Below are positions 1 through 6,372 of a DNA stretch of 6,494 bases, piece after piece. The stretch is taken from contig JAQWFV010000159.1 in the NCBI GenBank assembly GCA_029238555.1, positions 1 to 6,494 on the forward strand. The letters are read 5' to 3'. Position 1 is the stretch's first letter, and each line of letters begins with the position of its first letter. The notes under the pieces are model-generated. The model was not told where the DNA came from, made no database searches, and worked only from the letters and a program-made list of their open reading frames with translations. This stretch comes from Flavobacteriaceae bacterium (GTDB lineage Bacteria; Bacteroidota; Bacteroidia; Flavobacteriales; Flavobacteriaceae). The translations under genes were made by a program, and so were the position numbers.

Positions 1-207
1 TGGCCGGCCTTTGACACCGCTATTCCAGGAGCTGTTCTGTACATTGAAGATCACAGTCACGGTATGCGGCGCGTAGAGACCCGCTGTGCAGCATGCAATT
101 CGCATTTGGGACATGTTTTTGAAGACGGCCCTGCAGACACTACCGGTGAACGATACTGCATTAATTCTGTTTGCTTGGTTTTTGTTCCTGAAAAAACAAC
201 AAAATAA
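1..207 (+). CDS. msrB: Peptide-methionine (R)-S-oxide reductase MsrB, 3' part only
   Basis: The gene enters the window in frame 1; only the last 68 codons before TAA (205-207) are present. MsrB reduces the R epimer of methionine sulfoxide in proteins, repairing oxidative damage. Visible family signatures, numbered within the fragment, are WPAF at residues 1-4 (the usual GWPSF-type motif), HSHGMRR, the second zinc-binding CxxC pair at C29 and C32, [10 protein letters not shown], and the catalytic-cysteine block GERYCINS with C53. The first zinc CxxC pair and the N-terminus lie upstream of the window, so a signal peptide or an MsrA fusion cannot be excluded. The stop falls soon after the catalytic block, as is normal for the family. 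The lpd gene follows 65 bases later on the same strand, but a promoter-like box between them suggests separate transcription. The family call is secure. Confidence 0.95.
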   Translation, partial: WPAFDTAIPGAVLYIEDHSHGMRRVETRCAACNSHLGHVFEDGPADTTGERYCINSVCLVFVPEKTTK

Positions 208-233
208 GGGTAGAAGCTTTCAGATTGGTTTTG

Positions 234-241
234 TAACTTTG
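234..241 (+). promoter_or_regulatory. Candidate Bacteroidota -7 promoter box for lpd
   Basis: TAACTTTG matches the Bacteroidota -7 consensus TAnnTTTG exactly and lies 31 bases before the lpd ATG, which would give a leader of roughly 25 bases. I see no TTG at the expected -33 distance (about 17-23 bases upstream), so the promoter is supported by one box only. No Shine-Dalgarno sequence occurs between the box and the ATG, which is usual for the phylum. Confidence 0.45.
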
Positions 242-272
242 GGCGCTATAAATTTTTACCAAAATCATTATC

Positions 273-1664
273 ATGAGTCATTTTGATGTTATTGTTTTAG
301 GAAGTGGACCTGGAGGTTATGTTACCGCCATTAGAGCTTCTCAATTAGGATTTAAAACTGCTATTGTAGAAAAAGAAAGTCTGGGAGGAGTATGCCTTAA
401 CTGGGGTTGTATTCCTACAAAGGCCCTGATTAAATCTGCTCAGGTTTTTGAATACCTTCAACATGCAGAAGACTACGGTCTAAAAGCTGCAGGGGTAGAT
501 AAGGATTTTGACGCTGTTGTGAAAAGAAGTAGAAATGTAGCCGGAACCATGAGTAAAGGGGTACAGTTCTTACTTAAAAAGAATAAAATTGAAGTAATCA
601 ATGGATATGGCAAATTACTTCCTGGAAAAAAGGTGTCTGTTACAGATGCCAATGGAAAAGCCACTGAATACACGGCTAATAATGTAATTATAGCTACAGG
701 TGCTAGGTCTAGAGAACTACCTAGTCTACCGCAAGATGGCAAAAAAATTATTGGGTACAGACAGGCCATGACTTTGGAGAAACAACCCAAAAAATTAATC
801 GTTGTAGGTAGTGGTGCCATAGGGATTGAATTTGCTTATTTCTACAATGCTATGGGAACTGACGTAACTGTAGTAGAATACCTTCCAAATATTGTCCCAG
901 TAGAAGATAAAGACATTTCTATTCAGTTAGAAAAAAGTTTTAAAAAAGCTGGAGTTAAAGTAATGACTTCCTCTGAAGTAACTAAGGTAGACACCGCTGG
1001 AAAAGGGGTCGTAGTTACGGTAAAAACAGCCAAAGGAGAAGAAATTTTGGAGGCAGACATAGTACTCTCTGCAGTGGGTATTAAAACCAATATTGAAAAC
1101 ATTGGTTTAGAAGATGTTGGAATTGCCACAGACCGAGACAAAGTTTTAGTCAACGATTTTTACCAGACTAATATTCCTGGATACTATGCCATTGGAGACA
1201 TTACTGCTGGTCCTGCTTTGGCGCACGTAGCTTCTGCAGAAGGTATTTTGTGTGTTGAAAAATTAGCCGGTATGGAGGTGCATCCTTTAGACTATGGCAA
1301 TATCCCTGGCTGTACTTATTCCAGCCCTGAAATTGCCTCTGTAGGACTTACAGAGCAACAAGCAAAAGACAAAGGTTTAGATATTAAAGTGGGTAAATTC
1401 CCCTTTACAGCCTCTGGAAAGGCAGTTGCTTCAGGGACTCCTGAAGGTTTTGTGAAAGTTATTTTTGACGCCAAATACGGAGAGTGGTTGGGTTGCCATA
1501 TGATTGGTGCTGGTGTGACAGATATGATTGCTGAAGCGGTTGTAGCTAGAAAACTAGAAACCACTGGACATGAAATTTTAAAAACCATTCACCCACACCC
1601 AACGATGAGTGAGGCTGTTATGGAAGCAGTTGCTGCTGCTTATGATGAAGTTATTCATATTTAA
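273..1664 (+). CDS. lpd: Dihydrolipoyl dehydrogenase (E3), full length
   Basis: A 463-residue cytosolic FAD-dependent disulfide oxidoreductase that reoxidises the dihydrolipoamide of E2 subunits in pyruvate and 2-oxoglutarate dehydrogenase or glycine cleavage complexes, passing electrons to NAD+. Visible motifs are the FAD-binding GxGxxG at G10-G15; the redox-active disulfide in GGVCLNWGCIPTK with C41 and C46; the NAD-binding GSGAIG at G179-G184 within a beta-alpha-beta fold; the second FAD motif YYAIGDI with D309; and the C-terminal dimer-interface block HPHPTMSE with catalytic H442 and E447. There is no lipoyl domain at the N-terminus, so this is the stand-alone form. The ATG at 273 is chosen because the FAD motif starts at the usual distance from it. 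A promoter box lies at 234-241 and a terminator follows the stop. Flavobacteria often carry several lpd paralogues; which complex this one serves cannot be read from its neighbours. Confidence 0.97.
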   Translation: MSHFDVIVLGSGPGGYVTAIRASQLGFKTAIVEKESLGGVCLNWGCIPTKALIKSAQVFEYLQHAEDYGLKAAGVDKDFDAVVKRSRNVAGTMSKGVQFLLKKNKIEVINGYGKLLPGKKVSVTDANGKATEYTANNVIIATGARSRELPSLPQDGKKIIGYRQAMTLEKQPKKLIVVGSGAIGIEFAYFYNAMGTDVTVVEYLPNIVPVEDKDISIQLEKSFKKAGVKVMTSSEVTKVDTAGKGVVVTVKTAKGEEILEADIVLSAVGIKTNIENIGLEDVGIATDRDKVLVNDFYQTNIPGYYAIGDITAGPALAHVASAEGILCVEKLAGMEVHPLDYGNIPGCTYSSPEIASVGLTEQQAKDKGLDIKVGKFPFTASGKAVASGTPEGFVKVIFDAKYGEWLGCHMIGAGVTDMIAEAVVARKLETTGHEILKTIHPHPTMSEAVMEAVAAAYDEVIHI

Positions 1665-1678
1665 AATATGCACAAACT

Positions 1679-1715
1679 AAAAAAAAAGGCGCCCTGACGG
1701 GCGCCTTTTTTTTTT
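1679..1715. terminator. Bidirectional intrinsic terminator between convergent lpd and aroQ
   Basis: The perfect 7-bp stem GGCGCCC (1688-1694) and GGGCGCC (1699-1705) closes a TGAC loop. Nine A residues precede it (1679-1687) and ten T residues follow it (1706-1715). The A and T tracts can pair to lengthen the stem to 16 bp. Each strand therefore presents a GC hairpin followed by a U tract, so it can stop lpd transcripts (+) and aroQ transcripts (-). It sits inside the 63-base gap between the two stop codons. Confidence 0.92.
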
Positions 1716-1727
1716 GACTTGTATTTC

Positions 1728-2141
1728 TTATAAAAAACTCTGTACGGCCAATTGGTAACTTTGCATACCAAAACCGAGAATAACGCCTTTTGCCACTGGA
1801 GAAATATAAGACAAATGCCTAAAAGACTCTCTGGTGTGGGTATTGGATATATGCACTTCTACTACTGGAGTGCTAATGGCTTTAACGGCATCGGCTATGC
1901 CCACCGAAGTGTGGGTATAAGCCCCCGCGTTGAGAACAATACCCTCATAATCAAATCCTACCTCATGTAGCTTGTCAATGATTTCTCCCTCAATATTAGA
2001 TTGAAAATAGTCAAAGTCTAGGCTTGGAAAAGCGCTTTTCAATTCTTCTAAATAAGTTTCAAAGGAACTATTCCCGTATATACCGGGTTCTCTCTTACCC
2101 AAGAGGTTTAAATTTGGGCCATTTATAATGCAAATTTTCAT
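1728..2141 (-). CDS. aroQ: Type II 3-dehydroquinate dehydratase, full length
   Basis: A 137-residue cytosolic enzyme of the shikimate pathway that converts 3-dehydroquinate to 3-dehydroshikimate by anti elimination; the family normally forms dodecamers. Diagnostic motifs are INGPNLNLLGKREPGIYG (residues 6-23, with R17 and the catalytic tyrosine Y22 on the flexible lid), FQSNIEGEIID (46-56), NAGAYTHTS (71-79, with N71 and H77) and VEVHISNTHTRESFRH (94-109, with the general-acid H97 and R108). The frame is open to an ATG at 2240, which would add 33 residues. I start at 2141 because every family member begins with a Met-Lys-Ile-x-Ile-x-NGPN type strand, the extension has no family resemblance, and it would run into xerD. 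The gene is divergent from xerD across 80 bases and ends at the terminator shared with lpd. All catalytic residues are present. Confidence 0.96.
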   Translation of the reverse strand: MKICIINGPNLNLLGKREPGIYGNSSFETYLEELKSAFPSLDFDYFQSNIEGEIIDKLHEVGFDYEGIVLNAGAYTHTSVGIADAVKAISTPVVEVHISNTHTRESFRHLSYISPVAKGVILGFGMQSYQLAVQSFL

Positions 2142-2144
2142 ACC

Positions 2145-2152
2145 CAAATATA
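2145..2152 (-). promoter_or_regulatory. Candidate -7 box for aroQ, very close to the start codon
   Basis: Read on the minus strand, this is TATATTTG, an exact TAnnTTTG match. It ends three bases before the aroQ ATG (2141). A start a few bases downstream of the box would give a leaderless or nearly leaderless mRNA. No TTG is visible at -33 spacing, and the region is very AT-rich, so a chance match is possible. Confidence 0.35.
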
Positions 2153-2186
2153 TAAAAAAAGGATTTGCGAGCATTTGTATAATTCC

Positions 2187-2217
2187 TTGTGTAGCAAACA
2201 AAACAATCTTATTTTTA
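2187..2217 (+). promoter_or_regulatory. Weak candidate promoter for the xerD-glucosidase unit
   Basis: A TTG (2187-2189) is followed, after a 20-base spacer, by TATTTTTA (2210-2217), which matches TAnnTTTG except for the last base. The spacing fits the Bacteroidota -33/-7 arrangement. The box ends four bases before the xerD ATG, again implying little or no 5' leader. Support is modest because the -7 box is imperfect and its surroundings are A/T-rich. Confidence 0.3.
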
Positions 2218-2221
2218 AAAC

Positions 2222-3115
2222 ATGAATTGGGAACAGGCAATTAGCGCTTATAAAAGTTATCTTCAAATAGAGAGAGGCCTGTCTAAGAATGCAGTGGAAA
2301 GCTATGTTTATGATATACAAAAGCTTCAAAAATCAGTCTCTGATAACGCAAAAGCCCTACCAATAACAATAGACAAAGACACGGTTCTAGAGGGCGTTTA
2401 TGAAAGCGTTAAATCTTTAAGTGAGCGCTCTCAAGCGAGATTTATATCTGGATTAAAAAGCTTTTTTAACTATCTAGTATTTGAAAAATACCGAACAGAC
2501 AACCCTATGGAAATGGTAGAATCTCCAAGATTGGGAAGGAAATTACCTCCCGTACTTTCTACCCAAGAAATAGATGGGCTCATTGACGCAATAGACCGAA
2601 GCAGTCTTGAAGGCCAGAGAAATGTAGCCATACTAGAAACCCTATACGGCTGCGGACTTAGGGTGTCTGAATTAACAACGCTTAAAATATCTGATTTATT
2701 TTTTGAAGAGGGCTTCATAAGGGTTTTAGGAAAGGGAAATAAGGAGCGTTTTGTGCCGGTAAATCCCACAACAGAAAAGCTCATAAAAGTATATTTGAAA
2801 ACAGTGAGGCCGCTTCAAAAACCACAAAAAGCTGCGATAGACACCCTATTTTTAAACCGTAGGGGCCATGGGTTAACTAGGGCCATGATTTTTACCATTA
2901 TTAAACAATTGGCCAAAAAAATTGCCTTAGAAAAAACAATCAGCCCACACAGTTTTAGACACTCATTTGCCACACATCTTTTAGAAAATGGGGCAGATTT
3001 AAGGGTCATTCAACAATTGTTAGGACACGAAAGTATTACAACCACAGAAATATATATGCACCTAGACAGAACTCACCTGGCTGGCGTGCTCAATCAATAT
3101 CATCCGAGAAAATAA
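2222..3115 (+). CDS. xerD: Tyrosine recombinase of the XerC/XerD family, probably XerD
   Basis: A 297-residue site-specific recombinase that, with a partner Xer protein, resolves chromosome dimers at dif near the division septum. An N-terminal SAM-like core-binding domain (about residues 1-85, with the typical YLxxERGLSxNAVxSYxxDI segment) is followed by the catalytic domain. All six active-site residues are seen: R147 (CGLRVSEL), K171 (GKGNKER), H243 and R246 (HSFRHSFATHLL), H269 (LLGHESI) and the nucleophile Y278 (EIYMHL). Each lies one position before the E. coli XerD residue I recall, and the length is nearly the same, so the gene is intact. An integrase of a mobile element is unlikely: there is no tRNA, repeat or cargo gene, and flanking genes are housekeeping. 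XerC versus XerD cannot be settled by motif alone. It is divergent from aroQ, and the glucosidase ATG follows its stop after one base. No dif-like site was recognised here. Confidence 0.92.
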   Translation: MNWEQAISAYKSYLQIERGLSKNAVESYVYDIQKLQKSVSDNAKALPITIDKDTVLEGVYESVKSLSERSQARFISGLKSFFNYLVFEKYRTDNPMEMVESPRLGRKLPPVLSTQEIDGLIDAIDRSSLEGQRNVAILETLYGCGLRVSELTTLKISDLFFEEGFIRVLGKGNKERFVPVNPTTEKLIKVYLKTVRPLQKPQKAAIDTLFLNRRGHGLTRAMIFTIIKQLAKKIALEKTISPHSFRHSFATHLLENGADLRVIQQLLGHESITTTEIYMHLDRTHLAGVLNQYHPRK

Positions 3116-3116
3116 T

Positions 3117-4802
3117 ATGACAATAAAACAAAATAACGCCTGGTGGAAAGAAGGCATTGTGTACCAAATTTATCCGAGAAGTTTTCAAGACACCTCTGGG
3201 AATGGCGTTGGAGATTTAAAAGGGATCTTACAAAGGCTAGACTATATTAAAAGTTTGGGGGTAGATATTATCTGGCTCAATCCAGTGTATGAGTCTCCAA
3301 ATGACGACAATGGTTATGACATTAGTGATTACCAAAACATTATGGCTGAATTTGGCAGTATGGAAGATTTTGACTCACTGCTCAAAGGAATGCATGATAG
3401 GGGGCTAAAATTAGTGATGGATTTGGTGGTGAACCACTCCAGTGATGAGCACAAATGGTTTCAGGAATCTAGAAAAGACAGGGATAATCCTTACAGGGAT
3501 TATTACCATTGGTGGCCAGCAGAAAAAGGAACCCCGCCAAAAAGATGGAGTTATTTTGACGTGGAGGAGAACGCTTGGAAATACGACGCTACCACCAATG
3601 CCTATTACCTACATTATTTTTCTGTAAAACAACCTGACCTAAAATGGGAAAATTCAGCCTTGAGACAAGAAATATATACTATGATGGCTTATTGGTTTGA
3701 GAAAGGTGTAGATGGCTTTAGAATGGACGTAATTCCTTTTATATCAAAAGATACCAACTACCCTGAATTACCACCAGAATTCAATGGAGACTTCATTGCC
3801 TATTACGCTCAAGGTCCTAAATTGCATGAATACCTTCAGGAGATGCATTCAGAGGTACTCTCCAAATACAACGTCATGACGGTGGGAGAAGCACCAGGAA
3901 TTACCATAGACAAGGCATTAGATCTGGTGGGAGAAAACCGAAAAGAGCTCAATATGTTTTTTCATTTTGACCTCATGTCACTAGACCGAAAACCAGGCAC
4001 TGTATTTGAAAAAAACCCAGAAGGCTGGCCACTTTCTTCTTTTAAAGAGATTCATTCTAGATGGGATAAAGCCTTTGAAAAAGATGGTTGGGGCAGTGTG
4101 TATTTAAGCAATCACGACTTTCCTAGATCTGTGAGTAGGTGGGGTAACGACCACCCAGACTTTTGGTATGCGTCTGCGACTATGCTCCACACTTTTTTAC
4201 TGACCATGAGAGGCACCCCCTATTTTTATTTTGGAGATGAAATTGGGATGACCAATATTCGTTTTGATCGCATAGACCAATACAGAGATATAAACACTAT
4301 AAACCGTTATGAAATAGCCAAAAACAAAGGGGAAGATCTCCATGTTTTTATAGAGAATGAAAAAGACACCAGTAGAGATAATGCTAGAACGCCAATGCAG
4401 TGGGACGTGAGTCATGCTGCTGGTTTTTCAAAAGCAACTCCATGGATTGAGGTAAACCAAAATTTCACAAATGGAGTCAATGTGGCAGATCAAGAAAAAA
4501 ATCCTTCTTCAGTGCTTCATTTTTTCAGGAAAGCGACCGCACTGAGAAAGAATCATCTGGGTCTTATATATGGACACTACACTCTTATTGATCCTAAGAA
4601 CGAATCTGTTTATGCCTACACCAGGAGTTATAAGACTAAAGTATATTTAATCCTATTGAATTTTAGCACTTTAGAGGCTCAAGTAGCCTTAGGTGATTTA
4701 AGTGAATTGCCTAAAAGTCTATTGCTGCGCAATACACATCAGGAAATTAAAGCAGAAAACCTTTTGGCGCCCTATGAAGCTAGGGTGTATTTAGTTCAAT
4801 AA
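3117..4802 (+). CDS. GH13 alpha-glucosidase, oligo-1,6-glucosidase-like
   Basis: A 561-residue retaining glycoside hydrolase that releases glucose from the non-reducing end of short alpha-glucosides. There is no signal peptide, so it acts in the cytosol on imported sugars. Conserved GH13 regions in order are DLVVNH (D102-H107); QPDLKWEN near residue 170; GFRMDV with the nucleophile D204 after R202; VGEAP with acid/base E258; and LSNHD with H333 and transition-state stabiliser D334. A C-terminal beta-domain ends at YLVQ. Length and motif spacing fit the GH13_31-type oligo-1,6-glucosidase/alpha-glucosidase group. Val205 directly after the nucleophile is the residue associated with alpha-1,6 activity; Thr there marks maltase-type enzymes. 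Sucrose isomerase, trehalose synthase or trehalose-6-phosphate hydrolase are less likely alternatives. The gene starts one base after the xerD stop, so it is probably on the same mRNA. No sus/mal transport or regulatory genes are present in the window. Confidence 0.9.
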   Translation: MTIKQNNAWWKEGIVYQIYPRSFQDTSGNGVGDLKGILQRLDYIKSLGVDIIWLNPVYESPNDDNGYDISDYQNIMAEFGSMEDFDSLLKGMHDRGLKLVMDLVVNHSSDEHKWFQESRKDRDNPYRDYYHWWPAEKGTPPKRWSYFDVEENAWKYDATTNAYYLHYFSVKQPDLKWENSALRQEIYTMMAYWFEKGVDGFRMDVIPFISKDTNYPELPPEFNGDFIAYYAQGPKLHEYLQEMHSEVLSKYNVMTVGEAPGITIDKALDLVGENRKELNMFFHFDLMSLDRKPGTVFEKNPEGWPLSSFKEIHSRWDKAFEKDGWGSVYLSNHDFPRSVSRWGNDHPDFWYASATMLHTFLLTMRGTPYFYFGDEIGMTNIRFDRIDQYRDINTINRYEIAKNKGEDLHVFIENEKDTSRDNARTPMQWDVSHAAGFSKATPWIEVNQNFTNGVNVADQEKNPSSVLHFFRKATALRKNHLGLIYGHYTLIDPKNESVYAYTRSYKTKVYLILLNFSTLEAQVALGDLSELPKSLLLRNTHQEIKAENLLAPYEARVYLVQ

Positions 4803-4841
4803 TTATCCTTATTTTTATTACAAACCAATTAATTAAACCTA

Positions 4842-6266
4842 ATGAAAAAATTAATCTTTACTGCTGCTTTATGTGGGCTGGGTTTTGGTGCAATGGCACA
4901 AAAAAAACCTACTGAGGTGTTAAAAAATTTAGAGACTAAGACCGCATATTATAGTGATATAGCACAGCAAATTTGGGGCTTAGCAGAGATGGGATACCAA
5001 GAAAAGCAAAGCAGTGCTTTGTTACAAGAAACCTTAGCCAATGCTGGTTTTAAAATAACTACTGCTGTGGCTGGAATACCAACCGCTTTCACAGCAGAAT
5101 ACGGTAATGAAGGTCCCGTGATTGCTATTTTAGGGGAGTACGACGCACTGCCAGGACTCTCTCAAAAAGCCATTCCTAGCAAAGAATCTGCAGGTGAAAA
5201 AGCAGGCCACGCTTGCGGCCATCATTTATTTGGCACCGCTTCTACTGCTGCTGCAATTGCTGTAAAAGAGTGGTTAGAGGCCAACAATAAAAAAGGACGC
5301 ATTCGTTTTTACGGTTGTCCTGCTGAAGAGGGCGGTTCTGGAAAAGTATATATGGTAAGAGCGGGATTGTTTAATGATGTAGACATTGCCCTACACTGGC
5401 ATCCTGGCGCAAAAAACGCTGCCAGTGCAGGAGCTGCCTTAGCAAATAAATCTGCTAAATTTAGATTTTATGGTGTTTCTGCTCATGCTGCAGCGGCTCC
5501 ACATATGGGACGTTCCGCTTTAGATGGCGTAGAGGCCATGAACAATATGGTCAATATGATGCGGGAACACGTTTTAGAAGACGCTAGAATTCACTATGTT
5601 ATTACCAGCGGCGGAAAGGCTCCTAATGTGGTTCCAGATTATGCAGAAGTTTACTATTATGCCAGACACAACAAAAGAGATGTGGTAATGGATATATTTG
5701 ACCGAATGGTCAAGGCAGCTGAGGGAGCTGCCTTAGGAACTGGAACAACAATGGACTACGAAATTATTGGAGGAACCCATGAATTACTCCCCAACCTGAG
5801 CCTACAAGAAATGGTACACAAAAACCTCACAAAAGTAGGTGGTGTGCAATACAATGATACTGAATTATCCTTTGCCAATACTATTGCCAAAACACTTGGA
5901 CAGGATAGTGCAGACCAAGAAACTGCTGCTGCAATAGCGCCTTATCAAACCACAGCGAAAGCGGGAGGCTCTACCGATGTTGGGGATGTTTCCTTTGCCG
6001 TTCCTACAGTAGGTTTTGGAACAGCTACCTGGGTTCCTGGTACTGCTGCACACTCCTGGCAGGCAGTTGCGGCCGGCGGAACAACTATTGGAAATAAAGG
6101 AATGATGGTTGCCGCTAAAACACTTACTCTTAGTGCTATTGAGTTGTTTAACAACCCAAAACTTATAGCAGCAGCTAAAAAAGAACACCAGGAAAGACTG
6201 GGAGCTGATTTTAAATACATCCCTTTAATTGGAGACAGGGCACCTGCATTAAACTATAGAAACTAA
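4842..6266 (+). CDS. Exported M20D metallo-amidohydrolase, AbgB-like
   Basis: A 474-residue protein beginning with a signal peptide: MKK, a hydrophobic core at about residues 4-17, and a probable signal peptidase I site AMA/Q between A19 and Q20. C11 is not in a lipobox, so a soluble periplasmic or secreted enzyme is expected. The rest resembles peptidase family M20D, closest in style to AbgB (p-aminobenzoyl-glutamate hydrolase subunit B), which is of similar length. Likely di-metal ligands are C125 and H127 (HACGHH), E163 beside the catalytic base E162 (AEEGGSG), H187 (LHWHPG) and H404 (AAHSW); their spacing parallels plant IAA-amino-acid hydrolases. The lid/dimerisation domain lies at roughly residues 205-320 and includes SAHAAAAPHMG with H215. 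The substrate is unknown; an N-acyl or N-aroyl amino acid, or a dipeptide, is plausible. There is no abgA-like partner beside it. It is separated from the glucosidase by 39 bases with no convincing promoter, and a terminator follows. Confidence 0.88.
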   Translation: MKKLIFTAALCGLGFGAMAQKKPTEVLKNLETKTAYYSDIAQQIWGLAEMGYQEKQSSALLQETLANAGFKITTAVAGIPTAFTAEYGNEGPVIAILGEYDALPGLSQKAIPSKESAGEKAGHACGHHLFGTASTAAAIAVKEWLEANNKKGRIRFYGCPAEEGGSGKVYMVRAGLFNDVDIALHWHPGAKNAASAGAALANKSAKFRFYGVSAHAAAAPHMGRSALDGVEAMNNMVNMMREHVLEDARIHYVITSGGKAPNVVPDYAEVYYYARHNKRDVVMDIFDRMVKAAEGAALGTGTTMDYEIIGGTHELLPNLSLQEMVHKNLTKVGGVQYNDTELSFANTIAKTLGQDSADQETAAAIAPYQTTAKAGGSTDVGDVSFAVPTVGFGTATWVPGTAAHSWQAVAAGGTTIGNKGMMVAAKTLTLSAIELFNNPKLIAAAKKEHQERLGADFKYIPLIGDRAPALNYRN

Positions 6267-6294
6267 AAGGCGCATTAGGCCTTGCTATTAAAAC

Positions 6295-6323
6295 ACCCAA
6301 AAGACTTTCTTTTGGGTATTTTT
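6295..6323 (+). terminator. Intrinsic terminator after the M20 hydrolase
   Basis: A perfect 10-bp stem is formed by ACCCAAAAGA (6295-6304) and TCTTTTGGGT (6308-6317), with a CTT loop. It is followed by A and a run of five T residues (6319-6323). It lies 28 bases after the hydrolase stop and would end the xerD-glucosidase-hydrolase transcript before the sigma-factor gene. A smaller AAGGC/GCCTT inverted repeat (6267-6283) precedes it and may be incidental. Confidence 0.88.
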
Positions 6324-6372
6324 ATTGTAACAAAAACAATTCTTAAGCTACTTACAGCTAGAGCCATAAAGA

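Noticed and set aside
86..286. A 66-codon open frame starting with ATG, ending inside the start of lpd
   Set aside because: It overlaps the 3' end of msrB in another frame, has no family signature, and the msrB frame there carries unmistakable motifs (CxxC, RYCINS).
1752..1970. Plus-strand open frame opposite aroQ
   Set aside because: It is an antisense shadow of a well-supported aroQ gene and its translation shows no recognisable features.
2176..2183. TGTATAAT, resembling an E. coli extended -10 for xerD
   Set aside because: The Bacteroidota primary sigma factor uses TAnnTTTG boxes rather than TATAAT, and there is no matching -35 element; a chance match in AT-rich DNA is more likely.
2142..2240. 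A 33-residue N-terminal extension of AroQ from the ATG at 2240
   Set aside because: The family starts directly at the beta-strand leading to NGPNLNLLG. The extension crosses the promoter region and would overlap the xerD start.
2222..3115. xerD as the integrase of a mobile element
   Set aside because: No tRNA, direct repeats, excision or cargo genes are present. Flanks are core genes, and length and active-site spacing match the housekeeping Xer recombinases.
4810..4817. TATTTTTA as a -7 promoter box for the M20 hydrolase
   Set aside because: It lacks the final G of the consensus and has no TTG at -33 spacing; read-through from the glucosidase explains expression equally well.
4842..4901. 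The M20 hydrolase as a lipoprotein anchored at C11
   Set aside because: The residue before C11 is Leu, which does not fit a lipobox, and a good signal peptidase I site follows at A19/Q20.
5865..6220. Two overlapping minus-strand open frames opposite the M20 hydrolase, one of them Cys/Ser/Arg-rich
   Set aside because: They are shadows produced by the codon pattern of the hydrolase; neither has a plausible start context, domain or neighbour.
6325..6356. TTG (6325-6327) and TACTTACA (6349-6356) as a promoter for the sigma-factor gene
   Set aside because: The spacing is acceptable but the -7 candidate shares only TA and one T with the consensus, too little to list.
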